Source: Streptomyces triculaminicus
GTDB lineage: Bacteria > Actinomycetota > Actinomycetes > Streptomycetales > Streptomycetaceae
Assembly (NCBI RefSeq): GCF_017349075.1
Contig: NZ_JAFMOF010000001.1
Span: forward strand, 1,364,001 to 1,428,000
Length of the DNA stretch: 64,000 nt
Direction of reading: 5' to 3'
Below are positions 25,892-35,851 of this stretch, one piece after another. The notes under the pieces were generated by a model. It was given only the letters and a program-made list of their open reading frames with translations. It was not told the DNA's origin and did no database searches. How positions within the stretch are numbered: the stretch's first letter is position 1; each line of letters begins with the position of its first letter. The position numbers and the translations under genes were made by a program.

Positions 25892-27320
25892 TCAGTCGAA
25901 GTGCGCCACCAGCAGGACGACGTCCTCGTCGCCCGGCCCGGCGGGCCCGTCCGGCAGGACCGTGCGCAGCACGTGGTCCGCGATCGCCTCCGGATCCCTC
26001 CGCGCGGACCGCGGCACGCTCGCCGCCGCCGAGTGCAGCCGGGCGAAGGACCGGTCCATGGCGTCGCCGGGGCGGTTGAGCAGACCGTCGCTGTAGAAGA
26101 GGAGCGTTTCTCCGGGTGCCGGTTCGATTTCCACGCTGGGGGCCTCCCAGCAGGCGAGCATGCCCAGCGGCGCCGAGAGCGAGGTCTCCACGTACTCGGC
26201 GCGGTCCGCGCCGATGATCAGCGGCGAGCAGTGCCCGGCGCCGGCGACGACGACCTTGCGGGTGCCCGGCTCGCAGTACGCGAAGAGGGCGGTCGCGGTG
26301 CGGGTCGGCTCGGTCAGCCTGAGCAGCAGTTCGAGGTCGGACAGGACGGCGACCGGATCCTCACCCTCTATGACGGCGTACGCGCGCAGGGAGGCCCTCA
26401 GCCGTGCCGTGGCGGCCGTCGCCCCGGGCCCGGAGCCGCTGATCCCGCCGATCGCGAGGCCCAGCGCCCCCTCCGGCAGGGACAGCGCGTCGTACCAGTC
26501 GCCGCCGCCCTGCGGCCCGGTGCGGTGCCGGACGGCCAGCCGGATGCCGGGCACCCGGGGCAGCCGGCCGGGCAGCAGCTCCTCGCGCAGGGCGCCCAGG
26601 GTGCGGCGGGCGCGGGTCAGTTCCAGGAGCCGGACGAGGTGCTCGGCGGCGTAGCCGCAGTAGAGGCCGGCCAGATGGCGCTGGCGTTCGGTGGGCTCGG
26701 CGGGTTCGTCGTAGAGCCATACGGCCGCGCCGACGCGGCCGGCGGAGGGGGTTTCGCCGGTGGGGGCGGCCGCCGACTCCAGGGGGAGTGCGTAGCTGGC
26801 GGCGTAGCCGAGGCGGGCGGCGACCTCGCGGTGGCGGGGTCGAGGTCGTCCTCGCCCGGGATGTCGGGGTGGGCCCTGCCGGAGCGGTCGCCCACGGGCG
26901 GGAGGTCGTCGAGGAGGCGGACGTAGGGGCCGGGGGCGGAGGCCGGGTCGTGCGGGATGGTCTCGAGGTGGCCGATGTCGGCGTGGCCCAGGCCCAGGCC
27001 CACGGTCAGCGGGTGCCCGCCGTGGTGGTCGGGGTGGAGGGTGACCAGGCCGCGTCCGGCGCCCATGAGCGAGGCCCCGGCACGCAGGAGTTCGCGCAGG
27101 GCGCCTTCCAGCTCCGAGGTCCGGGTCAGGCGCTCGGTCAGCTCCTGGAGCGTGGTCAGGTCGGAGACCCAGCCCGCGAGGCGGTCCTGCACCGGGGGTC
27201 GGCGGTGGCGCAGGAGGTGGGGGCGGAAGGGGGAGGAGGAACCGCAGGGGCGGAAGTGTGGGCGGGAGCGGGCACCGAGGGATCGATTCCGGCCACTTTC
27301 GGCAGGTGGGGCGCGTTCAT
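25892..27320 (-). pseudogene. PP2C (SpoIIE-type) phosphatase with GAF domain, two apparent frameshifts
   Basis: Read across three frames, this is one gene of about 476 residues. An N-terminal stretch starts M-N-A-P-H-L-P-K-V-A-G-I-D-P-S-V, a GAF-like sensor domain follows (D-R-L-A-G-W-V-S-D-L-T-T-L-Q-E-L-T), then a SpoIIE/PP2C phosphatase domain (G-G-G-D-W-Y-D-A-L, G-I-S-G-S-G-P, G-A-G-H-C-S-P-L, F-Y-S-D-G-L). Frames change between 27200 and 27265 in a C/T-rich run and at about 26826-26832, where a C appears missing in ACCGC(C)GAGG. Each is a one-base loss, and 1429 + 2 bases gives 477 codons. Such phosphatases dephosphorylate anti-sigma antagonists. The domains are otherwise intact, so sequencing error is as likely as gene loss. 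Confidence 0.78.
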
Positions 27321-28135
27321 GGCCGTCCGCTCCGGCCGAGCCGTGCGGGGCCGCCCCGGGGGCCGGGGCGCCGATCGGGTCGGGGCAGCCCGCCGAGCGC
27401 TCTCGACCAGCTGCTTGGCCTGGGCGTTCTGCGTGACTGCATCGCAAACCCCCTGTCGTGTCGCTTGCGAGCGGTGCTCCACATGTACACGCCCGGGCAA
27501 GGGAATGTCCAGCATTGGACCAGTGGGATTGGTGGTGTCTGATGGGGTTCCGTGCCTCTGGAGGAAGCCGTAAAGTTTGGCCGGAAAATAGTGCCCTGAC
27601 CCTCGATTTGCGATCGACTGGCCTCGCTCCAACAACGCGTCACACCCGGCACGGTGGGTACGTACTCGGAGAAGGGCAGGGGCAGTTGGGGCCGCCCCGC
27701 AACCCGGCGGCGGACCTGAGCGTCCTATCGGTCGACGGCCACGCCCATCCCCGAGCGGCGTGGGGCAACCCATGCCGCAGGCGAGGGGCGCACCGGTTCA
27801 GCACGAAGCGCCATACGCGCGCCACCCCCCGCCAGGTTTCACGCTCGGCCCGCGGCGTGATGCGCTGCGTGTGTCTACGCAGTGACTCGTGATCCACGTG
27901 GTGTGCCGGCCCGAGGGGCCACGGCGCGTTGAGTACCGCGCCGAGCAGTGCCCGTAGTGCCATGTAGCCCTCGCGCTTCCAGGGGCTACGCGTTCCATGC
28001 AGTCCAGGCGGTGCCCGCGGCTTCCGCAACCCCTGCGGTGCTCGCGGTTCATGTCAGCGTGTTCAGTTGTGCGATACGGCCCTTGCCCCCAGGCAAGGAC
28101 CCACCTTCGGCGTTCACGGAAAGGAACGAGCGCTC
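27321..28135. other. Long intergenic region, no convincing gene
   Basis: About 0.8 kb between the divergent PP2C and PrimPol-like genes. Part of it (27490-27640) is less GC-rich than its surroundings, as promoter regions are. An opposite-strand frame at 27640-28029 is open but Arg/Pro/Trp-rich and has the wrong codon pattern. A small hairpin (CCTTGCC, 4-nt loop, GGCAAGG, 28081-28098) lies 38 bp before the next start and could be part of its leader. Confidence 0.5.
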
Positions 28136-28873
28136 ATGCGCGAGATCCTCGGAAGGCGACGCAGGCTCTCCCTCCGGCGGGCCGGTCGGTCCGCGGTGCT
28201 CACCGCGGCCCTGACCTACGCCACGGAGTGGCAGTGGCCCGTACTCCCCGGTGTGGGCCTGCGGCCCGGCATCGGCCGCGTGCGCGAGTGCGGCTGCCCT
28301 GATCCGGAGTGCGTGGTGCCGGGCGCCCACCCCTTCGACCCCGGCCTGCTGGCCGCCACCACCGACGCGCGGATGGTGCGCTGGTGGTGGACCAACCGGC
28401 CCGAGGCCCCCGTCGTGCTGGCCACCGGCGGCCGCGCGCCCTGCGCGGTGAGCCTGCCCGCCGTCGCCGGCGCCCGCGCGCTGGCGGCCTTCGACCGCGC
28501 GGGCGTGCGGCTGGGCCCGGTGGTGGCCACCCCCACCCGCTGGTCCCTGCTGGTGGCCCCGTACTCCCTCGAGGTCCTCGGCGAGCTGTTGCACCGCCAG
28601 GACTGGGTGCCGAGCTCGCTGCGCTTCCACGGCGAGGGCGGCTACGCCGTCCTGCCGCCGTCCCCCACGGGCGCCGGCCGGGTCCGCTGGGAACGCGCGC
28701 CCAGGCCGGCCGGGGCCGTGGCCGGGCGCGGCGGAAGGCCGGGCTCCGGACGGCGTGTTGACGGTCTCGCGCGGCCCTGGCTGCCCGATGTGGCGACGGT
28801 CGTCGACGTCCTGGTGGAGCAGAGCGCGAACACGGGCACGCCTGGTGGCGACGGCAGCAAGCTGGCGTACTGA
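28136..28873 (+). CDS. PrimPol-N-like protein (bifunctional primase/polymerase N-terminal family)
   Basis: A 245-residue protein with the small N-terminal domain found in bifunctional DNA primase/polymerase proteins. A Cys motif C-G-C-P-D-P-E-C occurs near residue 45, followed by G-A-H-P-F-D and later W-W-W-T-N-R-P-E-A-P-V. Streptomyces chromosomes carry several stand-alone copies without the helicase part. Those conserved residues resemble the primase core, but I cannot show a full catalytic site, and the protein ends in a Gly/Arg-rich segment and a D-V-L-V-E-Q helix. The ATG at 28136 follows a GGAAAGGAACGAG ribosome site. Confidence 0.7.
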   Translation: MREILGRRRRLSLRRAGRSAVLTAALTYATEWQWPVLPGVGLRPGIGRVRECGCPDPECVVPGAHPFDPGLLAATTDARMVRWWWTNRPEAPVVLATGGRAPCAVSLPAVAGARALAAFDRAGVRLGPVVATPTRWSLLVAPYSLEVLGELLHRQDWVPSSLRFHGEGGYAVLPPSPTGAGRVRWERAPRPAGAVAGRGGRPGSGRRVDGLARPWLPDVATVVDVLVEQSANTGTPGGDGSKLAY

Positions 28874-29230
28874 CCGCCGGCGCGGTGAACGGAGCGGCCG
28901 GCTCCGGCAGGCGGACGTGAGGGCGCGTACGGACGGGAGACGCCCGCGCTCTCACTCTTACGGGTGCAAGCCGCTCCGAGAACCGCAGGAAACGGGCGTG
29001 CGAGGGCGCTGAGAGCGCGGTCGTGCCCGTATGTTCGGAGCAAGGCCGTATCGGGCGCCTGTCACAGGACCGCCGACGGCCCGGCGGGGCATGCGTGCGT
29101 GCGTTCCGATCGCGAACGCACGAATACGTCCTCGCGATCAATCCGTTCCCGCCGCGCGAGCGCGCCGCCGTCCCCTTCGGCGGCGTGCGCGCTTCCGTGG
29201 CGCATCGCAGGCGAAGTGCAGGTGGGTCCG

Positions 29231-29896
29231 ATGGTGCGTGCGTCCAGTGCCTCCAGTGTGTCCGGCTCGGTTCGGCGGCGTGCGGTGAACTTCCGCATGA
29301 TCGCTCTCGCGAGCACGGTGGTCCTGGCCGTCGTGCTGCCGCTGGCGGTCGCCTCGGCAGGTCCGGTGGTGCGGCGCGCGGAACCGGGCAGGTCCCCGGC
29401 CGGCGGCACCGGACGCGGCGGCTCCGGCGCCGCGGGCCCCTCCGGCGCGTACGCCCCGTACGGCGGCTCCGGCGAGAAGGCGGTCGCCGGCGACGTCCTG
29501 GGGAGCCGGCTCTCCTCCGACGGACTGATGGGCGCCGGGCCGGACGACGGCGACCGGGGCATCGCCCGCTGCGGCCCCGAACTCACCGCCCCCGAAGGCG
29601 TGGAGGCCCAGACCTGCGTCCTTGAACAGGCGAACGACACCTGGGCCCGGACCTACTACCGCAACGCCACGGGCACCCCTCTGACCGGCGTCCTGACCCT
29701 CATGGGCCCGGCCGGGCGGACCGTGCAGGTGAATTGCGGCATGGCCGCAACCGATGATCCGGACATGTGCGAGACGCCCCACGAACCGACGGTGCGCGGA
29801 CATGGCTCGTATGCAGCGGTCGCGGAGATCGCCTCGGCGGACGGGAAGCTTCTCCTCCGCTCCGGCAGCAACTCGCCGGAACCCGAAGAGGATTGA
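29231..29896 (+). CDS. Hypothetical membrane-anchored or secreted protein
   Basis: A 221-residue protein. A basic N-terminus (V-R-R-R-A-V-N-F-R) precedes one hydrophobic segment (about residues 22-43), then a Gly/Ser/Pro linker, and a C-terminal domain with four Cys (R-C-G-P-E-L, Q-T-C-V-L-E, N-C-G-M-A, M-C-E-T-P) that could form two disulfides. I do not recognise a family. ATG chosen at 29231 with AGGTGG upstream. The previous gene ends 357 bp away. Confidence 0.6.
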   Translation: MVRASSASSVSGSVRRRAVNFRMIALASTVVLAVVLPLAVASAGPVVRRAEPGRSPAGGTGRGGSGAAGPSGAYAPYGGSGEKAVAGDVLGSRLSSDGLMGAGPDDGDRGIARCGPELTAPEGVEAQTCVLEQANDTWARTYYRNATGTPLTGVLTLMGPAGRTVQVNCGMAATDDPDMCETPHEPTVRGHGSYAAVAEIASADGKLLLRSGSNSPEPEED

Positions 29897-30366
29897 TCGC
29901 ACGCCCACCGCCCACCGCGCACTCCGGCGGAGCGCCCCGGCGGAGTGCACCCCGAGGGGACATCGGGCGCGGTCCGGCGAGCGGTCCGCACGCCCTGCGG
30001 GGAGGGGGAGTACGGGCCGGCGAGGTGGCATCGTCGCAGGTGAGGCGCCCTGGGGTCGGCCTTGGGTCCGCCCGGGGGCGGTCTGTCCGGCGGCGGGCGC
30101 AGGGAGTCGCGGAAGGGGCGTGCACGCGGGCGGCGGGGCGCGGGCGGCTTTCGAGGGCTCGCGGAGGACGACCCTGCATCGGTCAGGTGTTCGTCCTGGT
30201 GCCGGTCCGGTGCTGCTCGGATGTGCGCCCGGAGTCCGTCACGGGGCGCTCCGCGGCCGGTGCGGGGGCGGAGCGGGGACGGCGTGTGCCCGGTGGCCCG
30301 GCGATGTCCGAGGGCCTCGGCCGGCGGGCGTCCTCCGCGGGTCCGTACCGGTCCGGGCATGGAAAC

Positions 30367-30410
30367 GCCCGGTCGCTGGCGACGGGGGATGCACCAGCGA
30401 CCGGGCTTTT
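30367..30410. terminator. Terminator hairpin between convergent genes
   Basis: GCCCGGTCGCTGG at 30367-30379 pairs perfectly with 30394-30406 over a 14-nt loop; TTTT follows on the + strand and AAAA precedes for the minus strand reading outward only partly. Lies downstream of both the 29231-29896 gene and the SEC-C gene. Confidence 0.75.
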
Positions 30411-30490
30411 AGAACCGTAACAAGAGATCGGCGGTTCGCAAATTCGATCGTGGATTTCCGGACGCCGATTTCCGGTCTGGCAGCGGGAGT

Positions 30491-30506
30491 TGTGACAGGA
30501 GTCACG
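30491..30506. promoter_or_regulatory. CRP-like palindrome TGTGA-N6-TCACG
   Basis: A TGTGACAGGAGTCACG element resembles Crp-type sites (TGTGA-N6-TCACA). It is in a gap between gene ends, not in front of a gene, so its role is doubtful. Confidence 0.25.
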
Positions 30507-30657
30507 CGCTTTGACTCGTCGTTTACCCGCCGCCCTCACCGGAATCCAAACCTCCGCCCGCGTGACGCGGCGCGACGGAATCGATTCGGCGTCCGGGGCG
30601 CCCACGATCGGCGCCCACGTGGCCGGGTCTCGCCCAACCTCGCGGGCGCTATCGCCG

Positions 30658-31629
30658 TCAGTTCAGCGTGACCTGACGGCTCGTAAGGCCCGCGCGGGCG
30701 CGCCGCTCGTCGGCGGTCAGCGGGGACCCGTCCGCCAGTGCCCCGGCCAGCCGTTCGGCGAACGCGTGGGCCGGCTTCTCGATGTCCGCCGCGCCCATGC
30801 CGCTCGGCAGGTCCCACACCGGCACGGTCAGCCCGTGCGCGCGGAACGACCCCACCAGGCGGGTGCCCTCGCCCAGCGAGGTGCCGCCCGCGGCGTGCAG
30901 TCGCGCGAGGGCGTCCAGCAGCGTCTCCTCGGGGTGGGTCATGACCCAGCGCAGGTGGTTCTTCTCCGGCGTCTCGCACCAGTACGCGGCGTCCAGGCCG
31001 GACAGCCGGACGGTCGGGATCGCGGCGGCGTTGGCGCGCTCCAGGGAGGCCGCCACCTCGCCGGTGGCGTTCTCGGCGTTCTCCACCCAGAACTCGAAGC
31101 CCGTGTGCACGACCGGCTCGAACGGCCCCTCGGGGTCCAGCAGGTCCTGCAGGCGCGGGCCCTCGGCGCCGTGGCGCTCGGCGGCGACCGGCGTGCCGGG
31201 CTCGGCGGCCAGGGCGCGCCGCAGCGTGTCGGCGAGGTCGCGGCTGAGGTCGCCGGTGGGGGTGTCGTTCTGCAGCCCCAGCAGCACCGAGCCGTTGTCG
31301 CGGCGCAGCGCGGGCCACGCCATCGGCAGGACGGTCGCGAGCGTCACGGAGGGCACGCCCTCGGGCAGGCCGCCCTTGAGCTTCAGCTCCACGGTCGCGG
31401 CGGGCACCAGCTCGCGCAGGGCGACCCAGTCGGCCTCGCCGGGCAGCCCCTCGAAGGGGCGTCGCACCAGCTCGGCCACGGCGTGCGAGGCCTCACGGCC
31501 GTGACAGGCCTTGTAACGCCGGCCCGAGCCACAGGGGCAGGGCTCGCGGGCGCCGACGACGGGGATCGGCGCGTCGCCGGCCTGCGGCTTGGCGGCAGCC
31601 TGGGTCTGGGGGCGGCGCTTCTTGGCCAT
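30658..31629 (-). CDS. DUF5926 protein with SEC-C zinc motif
   Basis: A 323-residue protein. Residues 1-25 are basic and Gln/Ala-rich; the SEC-C motif C-P-C-G-S-G-R-R-Y-K-A-C-H-G (residues 31-44) is the zinc-binding element also found at the end of SecA. The rest is a conserved actinobacterial domain (DUF5926) without known function. It may bring the protein to ribosomes or SecA-like partners, but that is inferred. The gene stands alone, divergent from nothing close, with an ATG at 31629. Confidence 0.85.
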   Translation of the reverse strand: MAKKRRPQTQAAAKPQAGDAPIPVVGAREPCPCGSGRRYKACHGREASHAVAELVRRPFEGLPGEADWVALRELVPAATVELKLKGGLPEGVPSVTLATVLPMAWPALRRDNGSVLLGLQNDTPTGDLSRDLADTLRRALAAEPGTPVAAERHGAEGPRLQDLLDPEGPFEPVVHTGFEFWVENAENATGEVAASLERANAAAIPTVRLSGLDAAYWCETPEKNHLRWVMTHPEETLLDALARLHAAGGTSLGEGTRLVGSFRAHGLTVPVWDLPSGMGAADIEKPAHAFAERLAGALADGSPLTADERRARAGLTSRQVTLN

Positions 31630-31816
31630 GGTGTGCGTGTCTCCCGATCGGTGCGTCCGGCTCGTGTGCCTGGCGGCATCACTTCGTTGACGGGCGCGAG
31701 CCTAGCGCCCGGCGTGCGGTGCGACGGGGCACGCGCGCGAGCCGGGCGAACCGGGTCGGGAAGAGGTGGAGGGGAGGAAGAGGGCGCGGAGTCGGCGACG
31801 GGCGGCCAGGCCTCGG

Positions 31817-32332
31817 CTAGGCCGGTTCGTCGAGGTCGGAGTAGAGGAGGAGCGGGTCCACGTCGACGCGCGTAGCGAAACCGGCACGCGCGGAGAGCGC
31901 CGCCCATACGGTCACCTCGCCGCAGGCGTCCCGTACGCCCCAGTCCTGGGAGAGCGCGTTGATGATGTTCAGGCCTCGGCCACCGCGCGCGGTGACGGAC
32001 GGAGTGGCCGGAAAGGGCCGGGTCGGACCGCCGCCGTCGGTGACCTCGACGGTGAGCCTGCCGCGGGCGTCGACCCGCCAGGCGGCGCGGAAGGCGCCGT
32101 CCGTTCCCAGGCCTCTGTCGCCGTTCTCCCGGCTCAGCGGGCGACCGTGCCGGTACGCGTTGCTGAGCAACTCCGAAAGGATCAGTACGGCGTCGTCGAT
32201 GACCGTGTCCGGTACCCCACCGGCGCGCAGATCCTCGCGCATCCGGTGTCTCGCCTCGCCCACACCGGCGGGACCATGGGGTACGGCCATGATCGACGAC
32301 GTGGGCACCTCCTGTGCCACCACCAACGCCAC
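31817..32332 (-). CDS. HATPase-type ATP-binding protein (anti-sigma-like)
   Basis: A 171-residue GHKL ATPase. The N-box is I-L-S-E-L-L-S-N-A-Y-R-H-G, the G1-box V-T-D-G-G-G, and the G2-box G-G-R-G-L-N-I-I-N-A-L-S. The GTG start at 32332 has a perfect AAAGGAGGT ribosome site eight bases upstream. The C-terminal 25 residues form a short acidic tail (D-V-D-P-L-L-L-Y-S-D-L-D). Second such protein in the window; target sigma or antagonist unknown. Confidence 0.88.
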   Translation of the reverse strand: MALVVAQEVPTSSIMAVPHGPAGVGEARHRMREDLRAGGVPDTVIDDAVLILSELLSNAYRHGRPLSRENGDRGLGTDGAFRAAWRVDARGRLTVEVTDGGGPTRPFPATPSVTARGGRGLNIINALSQDWGVRDACGEVTVWAALSARAGFATRVDVDPLLLYSDLDEPA

Positions 32333-32500
32333 CCCCGAGACCTCCTTTGCCCCACGTCAGGGGATGGATGCCCCAATGGACTGGACCGGAAACCGGCCAT
32401 CCTTCACCGGGTGGGGCACTCGCGCGGGTCGAATACGTACCGAACGCGCCGGTGCACTCCATGTAATGGGCGCCGCCCGGCACCCGTGGTGCCACGATCG

Positions 32501-33346
32501 TCAGCGGCGCCCGAGCTGCGTCAGGACGGCTTTCGGCCGGTTGGTGATGACCGCGTCCACGCCGAGGCGGGCGCACAGCTCGACGTCCTCGGGTTCATTG
32601 ACCGTCCAGACGTGCACGCGGTTGCCCGCGCGGTGCAGCCGGGCCACGTACTCGGGGTGGTTGCGCACGATCCGGATGCTCGGCCCGGCGATGTCGACGC
32701 CCGCCGGCAGCCGGCCGTCGCGGTAGCGGAGGGAGAGGAACTGCATCAGATAGACGGTGGGCAGGGCGGGAGCCGCCGCCCGGACCCGGTGCAGGGACCT
32801 GGCCGAGAAGCTCATCACCCGTACGGGCGAGGGGTCGTCCCGGGGCGGGTCGGCGAGGCCGAAGCGGCCGAGCAGGGCCAGCAGCCGCTCCTCGACCTGG
32901 CCGGCCCAACGGGTGGGGTGTTTGGTCTCGATGGCGAGCTCCACGCGCCGCCCCGAGTCGGCGACGAGCTCGAGGAGGCGCTCGAGGGTGAGGACCGAGG
33001 TGTGCTCGCGGTTGTCGCGCTCGGGGTCGCGGTCGGGCGCCTCGTGCTCGCCGGTCGGCGCCTTCCAGGATCCGAAGTCGAGCGCCGCGAGGTCGGCGAG
33101 CTCGAGGGTGGAGACGGCGCCGCGGCCGTTGGAGGTGCGGTTGACCCGGCGGTCGTGCACGCAGACCAGGTGGCCGTCGGCGGTCAGCCGTACATCGCAC
33201 TCCAGCGCGTCCGCGCCGTCCTCGATCGCCTTGCGGTAGGCCGCCAGCGTGTGCTCGGGGGCGTCGTCCGAGGCTCCGCGGTGGGCGACGACGTCGAGGG
33301 GACGGCGCTCGGGGCGGTCGTTCCCGGCCGGGTACGCGTAGGTCAC
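32501..33346 (-). CDS. Glycerophosphodiester phosphodiesterase
   Basis: A 281-residue GDPD-family TIM barrel that hydrolyses deacylated phospholipids to glycerol-3-phosphate and an alcohol. The catalytic A-H-R-G-A motif is at about residues 21-25 and E-H-T-L-A-A-Y follows; E-C-D-V-R-L-T-x-D and V-C-V-H-D hold metal ligands, and the C-terminal V-H-V-W-T-V-N-E-P is typical. No signal peptide is seen, so it probably acts in the cytoplasm. GTG start at 33346. Confidence 0.92.
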   Translation of the reverse strand: MTYAYPAGNDRPERRPLDVVAHRGASDDAPEHTLAAYRKAIEDGADALECDVRLTADGHLVCVHDRRVNRTSNGRGAVSTLELADLAALDFGSWKAPTGEHEAPDRDPERDNREHTSVLTLERLLELVADSGRRVELAIETKHPTRWAGQVEERLLALLGRFGLADPPRDDPSPVRVMSFSARSLHRVRAAAPALPTVYLMQFLSLRYRDGRLPAGVDIAGPSIRIVRNHPEYVARLHRAGNRVHVWTVNEPEDVELCARLGVDAVITNRPKAVLTQLGRR

Positions 33347-33541
33347 CGCGTTATGGTGCCACCGGCTGGCACAATCCCGCATGCGGTCCAATTTGTCCCA
33401 TAGTAAGGGCGGGCCGCCGAGGTCACAGGCTGCGCTTACGGTGGTCTGACGCGCCATGGGAAAAGCTGGTCGCAGACATATGCGAGCGTGGCCGGAAATC
33501 GCGACCGACCTGACGTGCACCTGATTGAGGAGACGACGACT

Positions 33542-35151
33542 GTGAGCACCGAGAACGAGGGCGCCGCCCGTCCGGCTGACGCCGGGCTGGACAAGGCGGC
33601 TCCGTCCGAGGGCGTCATGCCACAGGCGCCCGCCACCGATCGGACGGCGCAGCTTCCGGCCGTTCCGGCCGAGCCTCCGCTCGCTCCGCCCGCGCCGGCG
33701 GCCCCCGAGGCCACGACGCCCCCGCGGCCCGACGAGGCGACCGCGGCCACGGGCGGTACGGAGGGCACTGCCGGCACTGCCGGCGCCGGCGGCCAGGTGG
33801 TGCCGCCGCCCACCGCCGACCCGTACGCCCAGGCGGCGCCCACCGGACAGTTCCCCGCGGCCCCGCCCGCCCCCAGGACTCCGCCGCGTTCGCGGCCGCG
33901 CCCGGCGCACCGGGTGCCCCGGCGGGCGCCCCGGCCGCCGCGCCCGGCGGCTGGTACGGCGGCGCCGACGCGCCCCCGCCCTACGGCGCCACGCCCGCGC
34001 CCTGGGGTGCGCCCGTACCGCCGAAGCGCAAGCGTTCCGGCGGACTCGTCGCGGCCGTCGTCGCGGCGGCCCTGATCGCCGGCGGCGTCGGCGGCGGCGT
34101 CGGGTACTGGGCGGCCGACAAGGGGGTCGGCGAGAGCTCGACCACGCTCTCCTCCTCCGGCGACCCGAAGACCGAGAGCCGCAGCCCCGGCTCGGTCGCG
34201 GACATCGCGAGCAAGGCGCTGCCGAGCGTCGTGACCATCGAGGCGCAGAGCAGCAACGGCGAGGGCGGCACGGGCACCGGCTTCGTCTACGACAAGCAGG
34301 GCCACATCCTCACCAACAACCACGTCGTCGCCTCGGCCGCCGACAGCGGCAAGCTCGCGGTGACCTTCTCGGACGGCAAGCAGTACGACGCCGAGGTGGT
34401 CGGCCGCGCGCAGGGCTACGACGTCGCGGTCATCAAGCTGAAAAATCCTTCCGGCGCGAAGCTCCGGCCGCTCCCGCTCGGCGACTCCGACCGTACGGCC
34501 GTCGGTGACGCGACCGTCGCCATCGGCGCCCCGTTCGGCCTGTCCGGCACCGTCACCACCGGCATCGTCAGCGCCAAGAAGCGGCCGGTGGCCTCCAGCG
34601 ACGGCGGCAACGGCAAGGCCTCGTACATGAGCGCCCTGCAGACGGACGCCTCGATCAACCCCGGCAACTCCGGCGGCCCCCTGCTCAACGCCCAGGGCGC
34701 GGTCATCGGCATCAACTCCGCCATCCAGTCCGCGGGCGGCGGCGGTGGCGGCTTCGGCGGCGGCCAGGGCCAGGCCGGCAGCATCGGCCTCGGCTTCGCG
34801 ATCCCGGTCAACCAGGCGAAGAACGTCGCCGAGCAGCTGATCAAGTACCGCACGCCCGTCTACCCGGTCATCCAGGCGACGGTGAACATGAAGGACACCG
34901 GCCAGGGCGCCAAGATCGACGGCAGCGGCTCGGAGGCCGTCACCCCGGGCGGCCCGGCGGACAAGGCCGGCCTCAAGGCCGGCGATGTGATCACCAAGCT
35001 GGACGACACCAAGATCGACAGCGGTCCGACCCTGATCAGCGAGATCTGGACCCACCGCCCCGGCGACAAGGTCACGGTCACCTACACCCGCGACGGCAAG
35101 ACCACCACGGCGCAGATCGTCCTCGGCGAGCGCCGGGGCGACAACAGCTGA
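33542..35151 (+). pseudogene. HtrA-like membrane serine protease with PDZ domain, apparent frameshift
   Basis: One gene of about 536 residues in two frames. The N-terminal 110 codons (GTG at 33542) are an acidic, Pro/Ala-rich cytoplasmic part; the frame then changes in a run of five C at 33870-33874, where a sixth C restores P-Q-D-S-A-A-F. Downstream are a transmembrane helix (G-L-V-A-A-V-V-A-A-A-L-I-A-G), the trypsin-like domain with His (T-N-N-H-V-V), Asp (Y-D-V-A-V-I-K-L) and Ser (N-P-G-N-S-G-G-P-L), and a C-terminal PDZ domain (A-D-K-A-G-L-K-A-G-D-V-I). It should degrade misfolded proteins outside the membrane. Everything but the single base is intact, so an assembly error is likely. Confidence 0.85.
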
Positions 35152-35314
35152 CCCTCCGGGTTCTTCGGGGCGGCGCCGGGTGCGGCGGCCGGCGTGCGTC
35201 TTTCAGGTGACGTCGGCCCGCCGGGCGATCGTCCGGCGGGCTGGGCTGGAAGACGTACGGGTGGCCCCCCGGACGGGGCGGCCCGGACCCCGACGACGAG
35301 CGAAGGCCCCGCCC

Positions 35315-35539
35315 ATGCCGACCGACGACACCGACGACACCGTGAACCGGTTCCTGAACGCCGCGAGCCCGGCCGCCCGGGAGAAGATCCGGCAGCTGCC
35401 GCCGGGAGAGCAGGAGAAGCTCGCCGCCGCGTGGGAGGCCGAGCTGGCCGAGGACACCGACCTCGACACCCTCAGCGAACTCTCCCCGGCGGCCGCCGAG
35501 AGCGAGGCGGCCGAACGCGTCGTCCAGAACCTCCCCTGA
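35315..35539 (+). CDS. Small hypothetical protein
   Basis: A 74-residue, strongly acidic, Ala/Glu-rich, probably helical protein (M-P-T-D-D-T-D-D-T-V-N-R-F-L-N-A). The frame has the codon pattern of a real gene, and a GAAGG lies before the ATG. I recognise no family. It follows the protease by 163 bp and precedes tRNA-Ser. Confidence 0.5.
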   Translation: MPTDDTDDTVNRFLNAASPAAREKIRQLPPGEQEKLAAAWEAELAEDTDLDTLSELSPAAAESEAAERVVQNLP

Positions 35540-35700
35540 ACCGCCCCTGAGCCTCCCCTGACGCCGCGTCCCCTCTCCGTCGCCCCCGGCCCGAGCACCC
35601 AACCCGGCCCGGCCGAGGGCCATTAGGCCCGGCCGCCAGCCGACCACGATCCCGGCACCGGGTACGCTGGTCCCCGCGTCATCCCCCGTGGACGACGTGG

Positions 35701-35787
35701 GGAGGCTTGCCCGAGCGGCCTAAGGGAACGGTCTTGAAAACCGTCGTGGCAGCGATGTCACCGAGGGTTCAAATCCCTCAGCCTCCG
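35701..35787 (+). tRNA. tRNA-Ser (anticodon TGA)
   Basis: 87 nt. The acceptor stem GGAGGCT pairs with AGCCTCC, the anticodon loop is CTTGAAA with TGA, and a long variable arm (class II) is followed by the T-loop TTCAAAT. CCA is not encoded. A strong terminator follows 25 bp later. Confidence 0.95.
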
Positions 35788-35811
35788 CCGCTCCTGCGTT
35801 GCCGCAGGTCA

Positions 35812-35842
35812 AAAGGGGCGCCCCAAGTCGGGGCGCCCCTTT
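35812..35842. terminator. Bidirectional terminator after tRNA-Ser
   Basis: AAAGGGGCGCCCC at 35812-35824 pairs perfectly with 35830-35842 over AAGTC. The A and T tails on either side serve both strands: tRNA-Ser (+) and the VCBS gene (minus). Confidence 0.9.
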
Positions 35843-35851
35843 CGCGCTCTG

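Larger units (their letters stand above)
29897..30657. other. Long gap between convergent genes
   Basis: 760 bp with no supportable coding sequence; the open frames here are Arg/Gly/Pro-rich. It contains the terminator at 30367-30410 and a TGTGA-N6-TCACG palindrome at 30491-30506. Bases 29900-30360 are extremely GC-rich without clear structure. Confidence 0.5.

Noticed and set aside
27640..28029. A 129-residue minus-strand gene in the gap before the PrimPol-like gene
   Set aside because: Composition is Arg/Pro/Trp-rich, there is no ribosome site, and third-position GC bias is wrong.
29900..30410. Riboswitch or structured RNA in the long gap
   Set aside because: No known riboswitch core could be recognised, and the gap lies downstream of both neighbouring genes instead of in front of one.
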